From: Candidatus Saganbacteria bacterium
Lineage (GTDB): Bacteria > Margulisbacteria > WOR-1 > O2-12-FULL-45-9
NCBI GenBank assembly: GCA_016932255.1
Contig: JAFGDE010000024.1
Location: forward strand, 1 to 47,116
Reading direction: 5' to 3'
DNA: 47,116 nucleotides
In this document: positions 35,566-44,727 of the stretch, piece after piece
Layout: each line of letters opens with the position of its first letter
Position numbering within the stretch: the stretch's first letter is position 1
Notes under the pieces: model-generated
Told to the model about the DNA's origin: nothing
The model's database searches: none
The model's input: only the letters and a program-made list of their open reading frames with translations
Translations under genes and position numbers: made by a program

Positions 35566-36631
35566 CGCGATCAAGCATAATATCGGGCAGATCAGGAAAC
35601 TGCTGGCCCCGGCTACCCGTTATATGGCGGTGGTCAAAGCCAATGCTTACGGCCACGGCGCGGTCGCTGTTTCCCGGGCCGCGGTCGAAGCGGGCGCCGA
35701 CTCATTGGCCGTAGCCAATCTTAAAGAGGCCCTGGAACTGCGCGAAGCCGGCATTGTTTCCCCCATCCTGATCCTGACCGAATCCCCGACCTCGGTGATG
35801 GACGAGATCGTCCAGTACGATCTGTCCCAGACGCTCTATTCTTTTTCCGAGGCCAAAGCCCTGTCAGAAGAAGCGGCCAAGCGCAATAAAAAAGCCAGGG
35901 TCCACGTTAAGATCGATACGGGCATGGGCCGCGTCGGCGTCCAGCCCTCAGAAGCCCTGGCCTTTATCACCAAGATAGCTTCCCTGCCGGCGCTGGAGCT
36001 TGAAGGTGTGTTCACTCATTTTGCCAAGGCCGAGGACCCTCAGGACAATTTCACCAAAGAACAGTTCCAGAAATTTTCCCAGGTTATCAGCAGGATACCG
36101 AACGTAGCGATCAAGCATTCGGCCAATTCCGCGGCCGTGCTGTTCCATCCCGAGACCCATCTTGATATGGTCCGCGTTGGCCTGATGATGTACGGCCTGT
36201 ATCCGCAGGGCGACGGTGCCAGGCGCCGCGTTGAGCTCAAGCCGGCTTTGTCCTTTAAAAGCCGGGTGACCTATCTGAAACGCATCCCGGCCGGCACGCC
36301 GCTGTCCTACGGCTGTACATATGTGGCGCCGGCCGATACCGCCGTGGCGACCATCCCGGTCGGTTATGCCGACGGCTTCAGCCGCCGTTTGTCCAACCGC
36401 GGCCAGGTCATTATCCGCGGCAAGCGTTTCAAGGTCGTCGGCCGCGTGACAATGGACCTGACCATGGTCAATATCGGCGACACGGACGTTGCGGTGGGCG
36501 ACGAGGTCATCCTGATCGGCGAACAGAACAACCAGATGATCTCAGCTGACGAGATTGCCGGACTTGAAGACACGATCTCCTATGAGGTGGTTTGCGGCAT
36601 CGGGAAAAGGGTCCCGAGGATATATAAATGA
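35537..36631 (+). CDS. alr: Alanine racemase
   Basis: A 364-residue PLP enzyme making D-alanine for peptidoglycan. AEIDLNAIKHN opens the barrel, the PLP lysine is in VVKANAYGHGAV (K34), and the second catalytic base is the Tyr in LSYGCTYV. VGYADGFSR and VTMDLTMV are conserved. It starts 29 bases inside the PHP gene and ends in an ATGA overlap with dnaX. Confidence 0.94.
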   Translation: MNTYAEIDLNAIKHNIGQIRKLLAPATRYMAVVKANAYGHGAVAVSRAAVEAGADSLAVANLKEALELREAGIVSPILILTESPTSVMDEIVQYDLSQTLYSFSEAKALSEEAAKRNKKARVHVKIDTGMGRVGVQPSEALAFITKIASLPALELEGVFTHFAKAEDPQDNFTKEQFQKFSQVISRIPNVAIKHSANSAAVLFHPETHLDMVRVGLMMYGLYPQGDGARRRVELKPALSFKSRVTYLKRIPAGTPLSYGCTYVAPADTAVATIPVGYADGFSRRLSNRGQVIIRGKRFKVVGRVTMDLTMVNIGDTDVAVGDEVILIGEQNNQMISADEIAGLEDTISYEVVCGIGKRVPRIYK

Positions 36632-38169
36632 GCTATCTTTCGCTTTATCGCAAATGGCGCTCGCAGGATTTTGACGAGCTGATCGGCCAGAAGCCGATCG
36701 TCCAGACGCTCAAGAACGCGATCACCAATGACCGGCTGGCCCACGCTTATCTCTTTTCCGGGCCGCGGGGAACCGGCAAGACCTCGACCGCCAGGATCCT
36801 GGCCAAAGCGCTCAACTGCGAAAAAGGGCCGACACCCAAGCCCTGCAATGTCTGCCAGAATTGTGTTAAGATCCGCGACGGCCATTCGGTCAATGTCATT
36901 GAGATCGACGCGGCCAGCAATCGCGGCATCGATGAGATCAGAGAGCTGCGCGAGCGCATCCGCTACGCGCCGGTCGAAGGCCGCTACAAAGTTTACATCA
37001 TTGACGAGGTCCATATGCTGACCCCGGAGGCGTTCAATGCTTTGCTTAAGACCCTGGAAGAGCCGCCTTCGCACACGATCTTTGTCCTGGCCACGACAGA
37101 ACTGCAGAAAGTGCCCCTGACCATTGCCTCGCGCTGCCAGCGGCTGGACTTCGGCCGCATTAAGCTGTCGGAAGTCGAAGCTCATCTGAAAAAGATGGCC
37201 GAGTCAGAAGGTTTTGAGATCGATGATAAGGCGTTGAACCTGGTCGCCAGAGTGGGCGAGGGTTCGATGCGCGATTCCATATCTTTGCTTGACCAGCTGG
37301 TGGCTTTTTCCGGCCATAATATCTCCTATGACGATGTCGTGACCCTGCTGGGCACAGCTGATGAAGAACTGCTGTTCGCTTTTGCCGACGCTATGACTGC
37401 CGGCGATACCGCCAAACTGCTCCAGCTGGTGCGCGACGGTCTGGCTGAGGGCCGTGCGGCTCAGCAGGTGACCCGCGACCTGGTCGGCCACTTCCGCGAC
37501 CTCTTGCACATCAAGGTCGGTTCGGGCGATTCACTTGAATTGCTGTCCGACCATTTAAAGCGCCTGGAGCAGCAGGCCGCTTCCTTTTCCCTTGAGCTGA
37601 TCAAGCAGGCCATCCAGGCCCTGTCCCGGGCTGAACTCGACATGAAATGGCATCCGCATGCCAGGCTGGTGCTTGAGGTCGCACTGCTGGAACTGCTGCA
37701 AAGCAAAGCGCCGGATATTTTGGCCAAAGCATTGCCTGTCCAGCAGAAGGCCACTGTTCCTCTACCGCAGCCTAAGACTGCCCCAACACCCGCGCCGGAA
37801 CCACCGCGCGCGGTCGTAAGCCAATCAATGCCGGTCGGCAGCGACCAGTTCAGCCAGATCAAGGCTGTCTGGTCCGAAGTGCTGGAGAACGTCAAGAAAA
37901 AGAGCATTTTCGGCTATGTCTCCCTGCATGAAGGAGAGCCGACCGGGATCGATGAAAAAGGCAGACTGGTGATCGCCTTCCGGCGCGGTTATGCTTTTCA
38001 CAAAGAACGATTGGAAGAGACCAGGAACAAACAGGCGGTCGAAACCGCCCTGCAGGAGACCCTGGGGCAGAAGTTCCTGATCGAGTGTGTTGTCAGCGAC
38101 GGCAAGAAAGACGAAAGCCTGTCCGCCGCGACAGTGGCTGAATTTTTTGGAGGGAAGGTGTTGGCGTGA
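36628..38169 (+). CDS. dnaX: DNA polymerase III subunit gamma/tau
   Basis: A 513-residue clamp-loader ATPase. Walker A GPRGTGKTS (residues 45-53), zinc cysteines C64, C73, C76 and C79, Walker B IIDEVHML, SRC motif IASRCQR, then the oligomerisation domain to about 370, a Pro-rich linker (370-400) and a short C-terminal domain. It has a tau-like tail shorter than that of E. coli (643 residues). I see no strong frameshift signal for a separate gamma form. First of the classic dnaX-ybaB-recR trio. Confidence 0.95.
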   Translation: MSYLSLYRKWRSQDFDELIGQKPIVQTLKNAITNDRLAHAYLFSGPRGTGKTSTARILAKALNCEKGPTPKPCNVCQNCVKIRDGHSVNVIEIDAASNRGIDEIRELRERIRYAPVEGRYKVYIIDEVHMLTPEAFNALLKTLEEPPSHTIFVLATTELQKVPLTIASRCQRLDFGRIKLSEVEAHLKKMAESEGFEIDDKALNLVARVGEGSMRDSISLLDQLVAFSGHNISYDDVVTLLGTADEELLFAFADAMTAGDTAKLLQLVRDGLAEGRAAQQVTRDLVGHFRDLLHIKVGSGDSLELLSDHLKRLEQQAASFSLELIKQAIQALSRAELDMKWHPHARLVLEVALLELLQSKAPDILAKALPVQQKATVPLPQPKTAPTPAPEPPRAVVSQSMPVGSDQFSQIKAVWSEVLENVKKKSIFGYVSLHEGEPTGIDEKGRLVIAFRRGYAFHKERLEETRNKQAVETALQETLGQKFLIECVVSDGKKDESLSAATVAEFFGGKVLA

Positions 38170-38486
38170 TATTCGGTAATTTGGGCAATATGGGCGAGAT
38201 GATTAAGATGGCCCGCGACATGCAGAACCAGCTGAAAAAAGTGAAAGATGAACTGGCCAAGGAGATGTTCGAGGCCAGCGGTCATGGCATCATGGTCAAG
38301 GTCAGCGGAGATATGGAGATCAAAGAGGTCAAGATCGAACCGCAGGCGATTGATCCGGCCCAGCCGGCTAAGTTGGAGAAAAACATCAAGGAGATCGTTG
38401 CTAAAGCGCTCAACGAAGCCAAACAGGGCGCGGCTAAAAAGATGAAAAGCGTGACCGGCGGCATGGGCTTGCCGGGAATGTTCTAG
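38166..38486 (+). CDS. ybaB: YbaB/EbfC nucleoid-associated protein
   Basis: A 106-residue DNA-binding protein; the family block MIKMARDMQNQLKKVKDEL and the hinge VKVSGDMEIKEVKIEPQ are present, with the Gly/Met-rich tail GGMGLPGMF. Start is GTG in a GTGA overlap with dnaX. It would form dimers that coat DNA. Confidence 0.93.
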   Translation: MIFGNLGNMGEMIKMARDMQNQLKKVKDELAKEMFEASGHGIMVKVSGDMEIKEVKIEPQAIDPAQPAKLEKNIKEIVAKALNEAKQGAAKKMKSVTGGMGLPGMF

Positions 38487-39080
38487 ATGTACGCGGAAAC
38501 CTTTAATAATCTGATAGAGGAACTGAAGAAAATGCCGGGTATCGGGCCAAAGTCGGCCCAGCGCCTGGCTTTTTATGTTCTGCAGAGCTCAGGCCGGGAT
38601 ATCGATCGCTTGATCGAGGCGCTTAAAGCGGCCAAAGAACGCCTGAAACACTGTTCGGTCTGCTATAACATCACTGATGTCAACCCTTGCAAGATCTGTG
38701 CTGACCCCGGCCGCAGCAGCGAACAGCTGTGTGTCGTGGGCGAGCCCAAAGATCTGATAGCGATAGAGCGCTCCAGAGAGTATAATGGCAAATATCACGT
38801 GCTGGGCGGACTGATCTCGCCGCTTGACGGAGTAGGGCCGGATAATCTGCGCATCAGGGAGCTGATGCGGCGCCTCCGCGATGGAAAGTTCAGCGAGATT
38901 ATCCTGGCCATCAGCCCCACGACGGAAGGTGAAGCGACCAGCTTTTATCTGAGCCGGCTGATCAAACCATTTAAACTAAAGCTGACCAGGCTGGCTTACG
39001 GCCTGCCGATCGGCGCGGATATGGATTATGCGGACGAAGCGACCTTGAGCAAAGCTTTTCAGGGAAGGAGGGACATATAA
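38487..39080 (+). CDS. recR: Recombination mediator RecR
   Basis: A 197-residue protein of the RecFOR pathway. Helix-hairpin-helix MPGIGPKSAQRLAFYVL, zinc site CSVCYNITDVNPCKIC, and Toprim domain LCVVGEPKDLIAIERS...YHVLGGLISPLDGVGPD. It begins directly after the ybaB stop. Confidence 0.95.
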   Translation: MYAETFNNLIEELKKMPGIGPKSAQRLAFYVLQSSGRDIDRLIEALKAAKERLKHCSVCYNITDVNPCKICADPGRSSEQLCVVGEPKDLIAIERSREYNGKYHVLGGLISPLDGVGPDNLRIRELMRRLRDGKFSEIILAISPTTEGEATSFYLSRLIKPFKLKLTRLAYGLPIGADMDYADEATLSKAFQGRRDI

Positions 39081-39081
39081 A

Positions 39082-39780
39082 ATGACCAGAATTTTGAACA
39101 CACATTTCAAGACTTGGTGGACTTTGATGCTCAGGCCGATATATTTCTATGCCAGGCTCAAAGAGGAAGACTGGAAGGGCGCCGGATTGACGTTTCTTTT
39201 AATCAATAGCTGGCTGCTGGCTCTGATCGCTGCGCTGGTGATCTTTGTGATCCAATATATTCCCATTGGCAGCACCCTGGTCGCGGAAGTTGCCGGAGCT
39301 AAATTTATTATAGTTCTGCCTGTACTGCTGGCTTTAGCTTTTGTCTTTTTTCTGATAACTTTTCTCATTCTTGGCGGCACGTTCGTGGTTGGCTTCTTCG
39401 CGGCGTTTTATGTGCTTGGCTGGCTGATGCATCTGGTCTATACATATTTATTCGGTAAAAAGGGCAGCCTTAACCAGATGATCCAGGGCTCGTTCTACAG
39501 CAGCGGAGTGATCTTGAGCGGGGGACTGATCTTTGGCTTGATGATCCTGACCAAATATGCCGGATTAAGCTTTGAGCTGTTCCGTTATGGTTATAATAGT
39601 ATCTACTTTTTTACTTGTTTGTATGCCTACGGTCTCTGGGCTGTTGCCGGCCGAAAAACCTATCAGGCAGCCAAGTGGCAGGCCTTTGCCGGTGCGCTGG
39701 TGCCGCTCGCGGCACTGTTGATTTTTGGAGTTTTATTTGATAAAATGGCGCTTTCGAAATTAGCGCCTTGGATAATGTAA
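39082..39780 (+). CDS. YIP1-family membrane protein
   Basis: A 232-residue integral membrane protein with about five hydrophobic segments (45-65, 75-105, 105-130, 145-165, 200-220). The start TRILNTHFKTWWTLMLRPIYFYARL is the amphipathic lead-in typical of bacterial YIP1-domain proteins, whose function is not established. AAGGAGG precedes the ATG. It ends the dnaX run; a repeat-bearing gap follows. Confidence 0.72.
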   Translation: MTRILNTHFKTWWTLMLRPIYFYARLKEEDWKGAGLTFLLINSWLLALIAALVIFVIQYIPIGSTLVAEVAGAKFIIVLPVLLALAFVFFLITFLILGGTFVVGFFAAFYVLGWLMHLVYTYLFGKKGSLNQMIQGSFYSSGVILSGGLIFGLMILTKYAGLSFELFRYGYNSIYFFTCLYAYGLWAVAGRKTYQAAKWQAFAGALVPLAALLIFGVLFDKMALSKLAPWIM

Positions 39781-39784
39781 AGTT

Positions 39785-39862
39785 GGGTTCTGGGCCTGCC
39801 GGCAGGCAGGTTCTGGGATCTGAGACCCTAGAACATAGTATCCAGTGCCCAGAACCTAAAGA
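39785..39862. repeat. Degenerate heptamer / inverted repeat between YIP1 and porG
   Basis: GGGTTCTGGG, the palindrome CCTGCCGGCAGG (39797-39808), then GGTTCTGGG and, about 30 bases later, its complement CCCAGAACC. From 39810 the sequence reads as consecutive 7-mers starting with G (GTTCTGG, GATCTGA, GACCCTA, GAACATA, GTATCCA, GTGCCCA, GAACCTA). The CCCAGAA unit is the same as in queC. Confidence 0.7.
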
Positions 39863-39881
39863 GAATTGGAGGACCGGGTAA

Positions 39882-40472
39882 ATGAGTAAAAGCAAAGTTA
39901 TCGAGATCCGCTGGCATGGTCGTGGAGGACAGGGGGCCAAGACAGCGGCCTTATTGTTCGCTGATGCGGCCATGTCATTGGGTAAATATATCCAGGCTTT
40001 TCCTGAGTATGGACCGGAAAGGATGGGTGCCCCGGTCCAGTCGTTCAACCGCCTGGCCGATGATCCCATCACGGTCCATTGCGGCATTACCGATCCGCAG
40101 ATCGTCCTGGTCCTGGACCCGACCCTGATGGCCACGGTCGATGTCGCGCAGGGACTGCCCAAAGACGGAAAGCTAATCGTTAACACATCAAAAACCCCCC
40201 AGGAGATCAGGAAAGAGATCAATTTAAAGGCCGCCCAGATATTCACAGTCAATGCCTCGGGCATTGCCCAGGAGAAGATCGGCCGCAACATCCCCAACAC
40301 GCCAATGCTGGGCGCTCTGGTCAAGGTCTCTGGCCTGCTCGATTTTAACGAGATGATCAAGAATACCGAAGACAAACTGAAAAAGAAATTCGCCCACAAG
40401 CCGGAAATAATCAAAGGCAACCTTGAGGCGATCAAGACTGCCCATGACCAGGTGAAGGGAGAAAAGCGATGA
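39882..40472 (+). CDS. porG: Pyruvate:ferredoxin oxidoreductase, gamma subunit
   Basis: A 196-residue subunit of the four-part 2-oxoacid:ferredoxin oxidoreductase. IRWHGRGGQGAKTAALLFADAA (from about residue 9) and FPEYGPERMGAPVQSFNR are the gamma-domain signatures. GGAGG lies 9-13 bases upstream of the ATG. It overlaps porD by 4 bases. The order gamma-delta-alpha-beta is the one found for POR in Thermotoga and archaea. Confidence 0.92.
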   Translation: MSKSKVIEIRWHGRGGQGAKTAALLFADAAMSLGKYIQAFPEYGPERMGAPVQSFNRLADDPITVHCGITDPQIVLVLDPTLMATVDVAQGLPKDGKLIVNTSKTPQEIRKEINLKAAQIFTVNASGIAQEKIGRNIPNTPMLGALVKVSGLLDFNEMIKNTEDKLKKKFAHKPEIIKGNLEAIKTAHDQVKGEKR

Positions 40473-40765
40473 AAAAGAACATGGGCTGGAAAGAACTCGA
40501 CTTCGGTGATTCCGTTAATGCGGGCACGGCAGCGGAATTCCACACAGGTGACTGGCGTTCCGATCGACCGGTCTTCCATAAAGAGAACTGCATCAACTGT
40601 TTATTTTGCTGGGTCAATTGCCCCGATTCGGCCATCATCCTTGATGAGAACAATAAAGTGGCCGGCATTGATTACCGCTACTGCAAAGGTTGCGGCATCT
40701 GCGACACCGAATGCCCGACCAAAAAAGAAAAACGCGCCCTGACCATGGAGCCAGAAAGGAAGTAA
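40469..40765 (+). CDS. porD: Pyruvate:ferredoxin oxidoreductase, delta (ferredoxin) subunit
   Basis: A 98-residue 2[4Fe-4S] protein: CINCLFCWVNCPDSA and CKGCGICDTECPT. It passes electrons from the TPP centre to external ferredoxin. Confidence 0.93.
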   Translation: MKKNMGWKELDFGDSVNAGTAAEFHTGDWRSDRPVFHKENCINCLFCWVNCPDSAIILDENNKVAGIDYRYCKGCGICDTECPTKKEKRALTMEPERK

Positions 40766-40768
40766 ACC

Positions 40769-41947
40769 ATGCCAACAATAGCAAAGACCGGGAATGAAGC
40801 CATGGCCGAGGCCATGCGCCAGATCGATCCTGATGTTGTCGCAGCATATCCGATCACGCCGGCGACCGAGGTCGTGATGATCTTTTCTCAGTTCGTGGCT
40901 GACGGGCTGGTCGGCACCGAGTTCGTGGCCGTTGAATCCGAGCATTCGGCCATGTCTGCCTGTGTCGGCGCGGCCAGTGCCGGCTGCCGGGTCATGACCG
41001 GAACTTCATCTCAAGGGTTACAATTGATGTCGGAGATCCTGCCGATCGCTTCGGCCCTGCGCCAGCCCATCGTGCTGTGCGAGGTCAACCGGGCGCTTTC
41101 AGGTCCGATCAATATCCATTGCGACCACAGCGACACTATGGCCGTGCGGGATTTCGGCTGGATCCAGCTTTTCTCTGAGAACGCTCAGGAAGCTTACGAT
41201 AATATCCTGCAGCTGGTCAGGATCACGGAGAACGAAAAGGTCCGTTTGCCGGGCATGGCCACGACCGACGGCTTCATTATTTCCCACTGCATGGAGAAGA
41301 TCGAGTCCCTGGATGACGCTGAGGTCAAGAAGTATATCGGCGATTTCAAGGTCATCAAGTCGACCTTGGACCTGGATAAGCCGATCACCTTGGGCTCGCT
41401 TGACCTTCAGGATTATTATTTCGAGCACAAAATGCCGATCGTTGAGGCAATGAAAGAGGCTAAACAGGTCATTCTCGAGGTTGGCAAGGATTTCGGCCAG
41501 CGCTACGGCCGAGAGTACGGCCTGATCGAAGAGTACAAGCTGGCTGACGCGGAGATCGCCATGGTGGCCTTGGGCTCGACCTGCGGCACGGCCCGCGCGG
41601 TCATTGATGAGTTAAGAGAGAAGGGTGTTAAGGCCGGCCTGCTCAAGGTCCGCGCTTTCAGGCCGTTCCCGGCCGAAGAGATCGTCAAGGCGCTGGCAAA
41701 GGTCAAGGCGGCCGCGGTCTTAGACAGGAGCGACATGTTCAGCAACCAGGGCGGCCAGCTCTGCTGCGAGATCAAATCCGCCATGTATGACCTTAAGCAG
41801 AAGCCTCTGTTGACCAATTACGTTTATGGCCTGGGCGGCAGGGAGATCTCGCTCGAGGATATCCGCAAGATCTTTGCCGAGCAGCAGGGAACAGCCTCTT
41901 CCGGCAAGGTCAAACAGGCTGTCCAACACTTTGGAGTAAGGGAGTAG
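40769..41947 (+). CDS. porA: Pyruvate:ferredoxin oxidoreductase, alpha subunit
   Basis: A 392-residue subunit with the YPITPATEVV opening, VAVESEHSAMSACVGAASAG, MTGTSSQGLQLMSE and NRALSGPINIHCDHSD, all characteristic of the POR alpha chain. The later STCGTARAVIDELREKG...LRAFRPFP segment is domain II. It oxidises pyruvate to acetyl-CoA with CoA in the assembled complex. Confidence 0.93.
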   Translation: MPTIAKTGNEAMAEAMRQIDPDVVAAYPITPATEVVMIFSQFVADGLVGTEFVAVESEHSAMSACVGAASAGCRVMTGTSSQGLQLMSEILPIASALRQPIVLCEVNRALSGPINIHCDHSDTMAVRDFGWIQLFSENAQEAYDNILQLVRITENEKVRLPGMATTDGFIISHCMEKIESLDDAEVKKYIGDFKVIKSTLDLDKPITLGSLDLQDYYFEHKMPIVEAMKEAKQVILEVGKDFGQRYGREYGLIEEYKLADAEIAMVALGSTCGTARAVIDELREKGVKAGLLKVRAFRPFPAEEIVKALAKVKAAAVLDRSDMFSNQGGQLCCEIKSAMYDLKQKPLLTNYVYGLGGREISLEDIRKIFAEQQGTASSGKVKQAVQHFGVRE

Positions 41948-41952
41948 AACAA

Positions 41953-42891
41953 ATGCCAACATTAAAAGATCTAGCTACCAGAAAAGATCCTTTAACCGGC
42001 GGGCACCGCGCCTGTGCCGGCTGCGGCGCGCCGATCATCGTGCGCCAGGTGCTGATGGCCAGCAAGGAACCGGTCGTTGTGACCAGCGCCACCGGCTGTC
42101 TTGAGGTCGTCACCACCATTTTTCCGTATACCGCCTGGAACGTGAATTTTCTGCATAATGCCTTTGAGAACTCCGCGGCGACCTGTTCCGGCATCGAGGC
42201 TGCCTATAAATCCCTCAAGCGTAAGGGCAAGATCAAGGCGGAAAAGATCAATTTCGTCGCTTTTGGCGGCGACGGCGGTACCTACGATATCGGTTTTCAG
42301 TCGTTGTCCGGCGCTATGGAGCGCGGCCATGATATGCTCTATGTTTGTTATAATAATGAAGCTTACATGAACACGGGCATCCAGCGTTCCTCGGCCACGC
42401 CTAAAGGGGCCTCGACCACGACCGCGCCTGCCGGCAAGGTCCAACCCGGCAAGGTCCAATTTTCTAAGAACCTGACCGAGATCATGGTCGCTCATGACCT
42501 GCCTTATGTAGCGCAGTCGGCGGTTGGTTTCTGGCGCGACCTGACCACTAAAGCGGAAAAAGCCTTCAATACCCAGGGGCCGAAATTCATTAATGTGCTC
42601 CAGCCGTGCCGTTTGGGTTGGGCCTATGATCCGTCCAAGACCTGCGAGATCGGCCGGCTGGCAGCTGATACCTGCATTTGGCCGCTTTATGAGGTCGAGA
42701 ATGGCAAGTATAAATTGACTTATAAGCCCAAGGAAAAGAAGCCGGTGACCGAATTCCTGAAGCTCCAGGGCCGCTTCCGGCATCTGACCAAGCCGGGCAA
42801 CGAGGCTATTATTGAAGCGATCCAAAAAGAGGTCGATCGCCGCTGGCAGAATCTGCTGGTGCGCTGCGGCGAAGCGCCCAAAGCAAGTTAA
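41953..42891 (+). CDS. porB: Pyruvate:ferredoxin oxidoreductase, beta (TPP) subunit
   Basis: A 312-residue TPP-binding subunit. HRACAGCGAPII and TGCLEV provide cluster cysteines. The TPP motif is GDGGTYDIGFQSLSGAMERG, and CYNNEAYMNTGIQRSSATP is the POR-type signature that separates it from 2-oxoglutarate enzymes. This identifies the complex as pyruvate- rather than 2-oxoglutarate-specific and supports an anaerobic lifestyle. Confidence 0.94.
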   Translation: MPTLKDLATRKDPLTGGHRACAGCGAPIIVRQVLMASKEPVVVTSATGCLEVVTTIFPYTAWNVNFLHNAFENSAATCSGIEAAYKSLKRKGKIKAEKINFVAFGGDGGTYDIGFQSLSGAMERGHDMLYVCYNNEAYMNTGIQRSSATPKGASTTTAPAGKVQPGKVQFSKNLTEIMVAHDLPYVAQSAVGFWRDLTTKAEKAFNTQGPKFINVLQPCRLGWAYDPSKTCEIGRLAADTCIWPLYEVENGKYKLTYKPKEKKPVTEFLKLQGRFRHLTKPGNEAIIEAIQKEVDRRWQNLLVRCGEAPKAS

Positions 42892-42915
42892 TGGATAAAA
42901 GGAGGAACATTAGCA

Positions 42916-43197
42916 ATGAATAAAAAGCAATTGGCTGGGAAAGTCGCTAACAAGATGGACCTGACAAAGGCGGAAGCGGAAAAGATCATTGATGCCGCGC
43001 TGGAAGAGATCACCGCCGCTCTGATCCGCGGCGACAAGGTCCGTTTGGTCGGTTTTGGTAATTTTGTCGTCAGGTCGCGTAAAGGCCGTGTTGGCCGCAA
43101 TCCTCAGACCGGCGAGAAGATCGAGATAGGAGCATCAAAGGCGCCGGCTTTTGTGCCAGGAATCAATCTGAAAAAGAGCGTCAAGGGCAAGCAATAA
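42916..43197 (+). CDS. hup: HU-family DNA-binding protein
   Basis: A 93-residue histone-like protein: MNKKQLAGKVANKMDLTKAEAEKIIDAAL start, RLVGFGNFVVRSRKGRVGRNPQTGE core and DNA-binding arm, KAPAFVPGINLK end. AAAGGAGG precedes the ATG. It lies between the por operon and the Ycf45-like gene and may be transcribed with either. Confidence 0.95.
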   Translation: MNKKQLAGKVANKMDLTKAEAEKIIDAALEEITAALIRGDKVRLVGFGNFVVRSRKGRVGRNPQTGEKIEIGASKAPAFVPGINLKKSVKGKQ

Positions 43198-43209
43198 ACA
43201 TAATAACTA

Positions 43210-44727
43210 ATGGCCAAGGTTGACGAAGAACTCAAAAAGCTGTTAGAAGTTCTCCCGCCCAGGGTCAAGCTGGACCTGCTCAAGCATCCTAAGATCAATA
43301 ATATCATTGAGATTGTGCTTGACCTCGGCAAGGTCCCGGAAGCCCGCTTTCAGGCAGAGGTTTATTATATTCCCGGCGACCAGATCTCCCAGGAAGATAT
43401 CGATTATGTTGTCAGCAAAGTGGGGGAGTTCACTGGCGATAACCGGGCCGGCATCGAACGCACCCTGCACCGCATTTCCTGCATCCGCAACCGCACCGGC
43501 AAGATCATCGGCTTGACCTGCCGGGTCGGCCGCGTCATCTACGGCACCAACGATATCATTCAGGATGTGATCGAATCCGGCAAGAACCTGCTTTTCATGG
43601 GGCCGCCGGGCATTGGCAAGACCACCAAGCTGCGCGAAGCCGCGCGCATCCTCTCGGACAAGTTCAATAAGCGCGTTATCATCGTGGATACCAGCAACGA
43701 GATCGCCGGCGACGGCGATATTCCGCATCCAGGCATCGGCAAAGCCCGGCGTATGCAGGTCTCCGCCCCTGAGCAGCAGCATAAGATCATGATCGAGGCG
43801 GTCGAGAACCATATGCCTGAAGTCGTGATCGTCGATGAGATCGGCACTGAACTTGAGGCCACGGCCTGCCGCACCATTGCCGAGCGCGGCGTTCAGCTGA
43901 TCGGCACGGCTCACGGCAACGCCCTGGAGAACATCATCAGCAACCCGACGCTCTCGGACCTGGTCGGCGGGATCCAGTCGGTCATTCTGGGTGATGAAGA
44001 AGCCAAGCGCCGCCACACCCAAAAAGCTATCCTTGAACGCAAGGCCCCGCCGACATTTGATATTGCCATCGAGATCAGGGAACGCGATAAATTCGCCATC
44101 TATCATGACGTTGCCAGGGCGGTCGATGCCATCCTGCGTGATAAAGTGCCCCAGCCGGAGATCCGTGTCAGGAAAGAGGGCGGCAAGATCGAGATCCAGC
44201 ACGCGCCTGAGATCATCCCTGAGCCGTCACAGGAAGAACTGGCCAGGGTCGAACTGGAAAAGGGCAAGGGCCCTGTGCGCATCTATCCTTTTGGCGTCAA
44301 TCGGGGACATCTGGAACGCGGCCTGCGGGCGATGCAGCTGCCGGCAGTGGTCGCGCCGGGGCTTGACGAAGCCGACCTGATCCTGACCGTCAAATCAAAG
44401 TCGCGGCCTGGCAGCAAGATTATGAAAATGGCCGACGAGCATCATCTGCCGGTCCATGTCATCCGCAAGAACGTTTCGTCCCAGATCATGAAATTCCTGA
44501 AGTATTATTTTGGTGTCGGCAGCAAAGAGGAAATGGAAGACATCTCTCTGCGCGAGGTGGCGGAAGCCATTGAGCAGGTCAGACATACAAGAAAATCGAT
44601 CGACCTTAATCCTCAGAACGCTTATATCAGAAGGCTGCAGCACCAGAAGGTCGAAGAGGCAGGGCTTAATTCCGAATCGGTCGGGGAAGAGCCTAAACGC
44701 CGGTTGAGGATCTATCCGCCTTTATAA
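43210..44727 (+). CDS. Ycf45-like R3H-domain AAA ATPase
   Basis: A 505-residue protein. The central AAA domain resembles SpoIIIAA: Walker A GPPGIGKTTKLREAA (near 131), RVIIVDTSNEIAGDGD, Walker B VVIVDEIGTELEA. The C-terminal R3H domain (from about 455; NAYIRRLQHQKVEEAGL...EEPKRRLRIYP) binds single-stranded nucleic acid. This architecture is the Ycf45 family, found in cyanobacteria, plastids and some related lineages. It is a useful hint to the lineage. The molecular role is not known. Its last 16 bases overlap the convergent nadB. Confidence 0.85.
   Translation: MAKVDEELKKLLEVLPPRVKLDLLKHPKINNIIEIVLDLGKVPEARFQAEVYYIPGDQISQEDIDYVVSKVGEFTGDNRAGIERTLHRISCIRNRTGKIIGLTCRVGRVIYGTNDIIQDVIESGKNLLFMGPPGIGKTTKLREAARILSDKFNKRVIIVDTSNEIAGDGDIPHPGIGKARRMQVSAPEQQHKIMIEAVENHMPEVVIVDEIGTELEATACRTIAERGVQLIGTAHGNALENIISNPTLSDLVGGIQSVILGDEEAKRRHTQKAILERKAPPTFDIAIEIRERDKFAIYHDVARAVDAILRDKVPQPEIRVRKEGGKIEIQHAPEIIPEPSQEELARVELEKGKGPVRIYPFGVNRGHLERGLRAMQLPAVVAPGLDEADLILTVKSKSRPGSKIMKMADEHHLPVHVIRKNVSSQIMKFLKYYFGVGSKEEMEDISLREVAEAIEQVRHTRKSIDLNPQNAYIRRLQHQKVEEAGLNSESVGEEPKRRLRIYPPL

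Noticed and set aside
37893-37905. AAG AAA AAG in dnaX as a programmed frameshift site
   Set aside because: The phase gives G AAA AAG rather than A AAA AAG, there is no clear stimulatory hairpin or nearby -1 stop, and the gene is complete without it.
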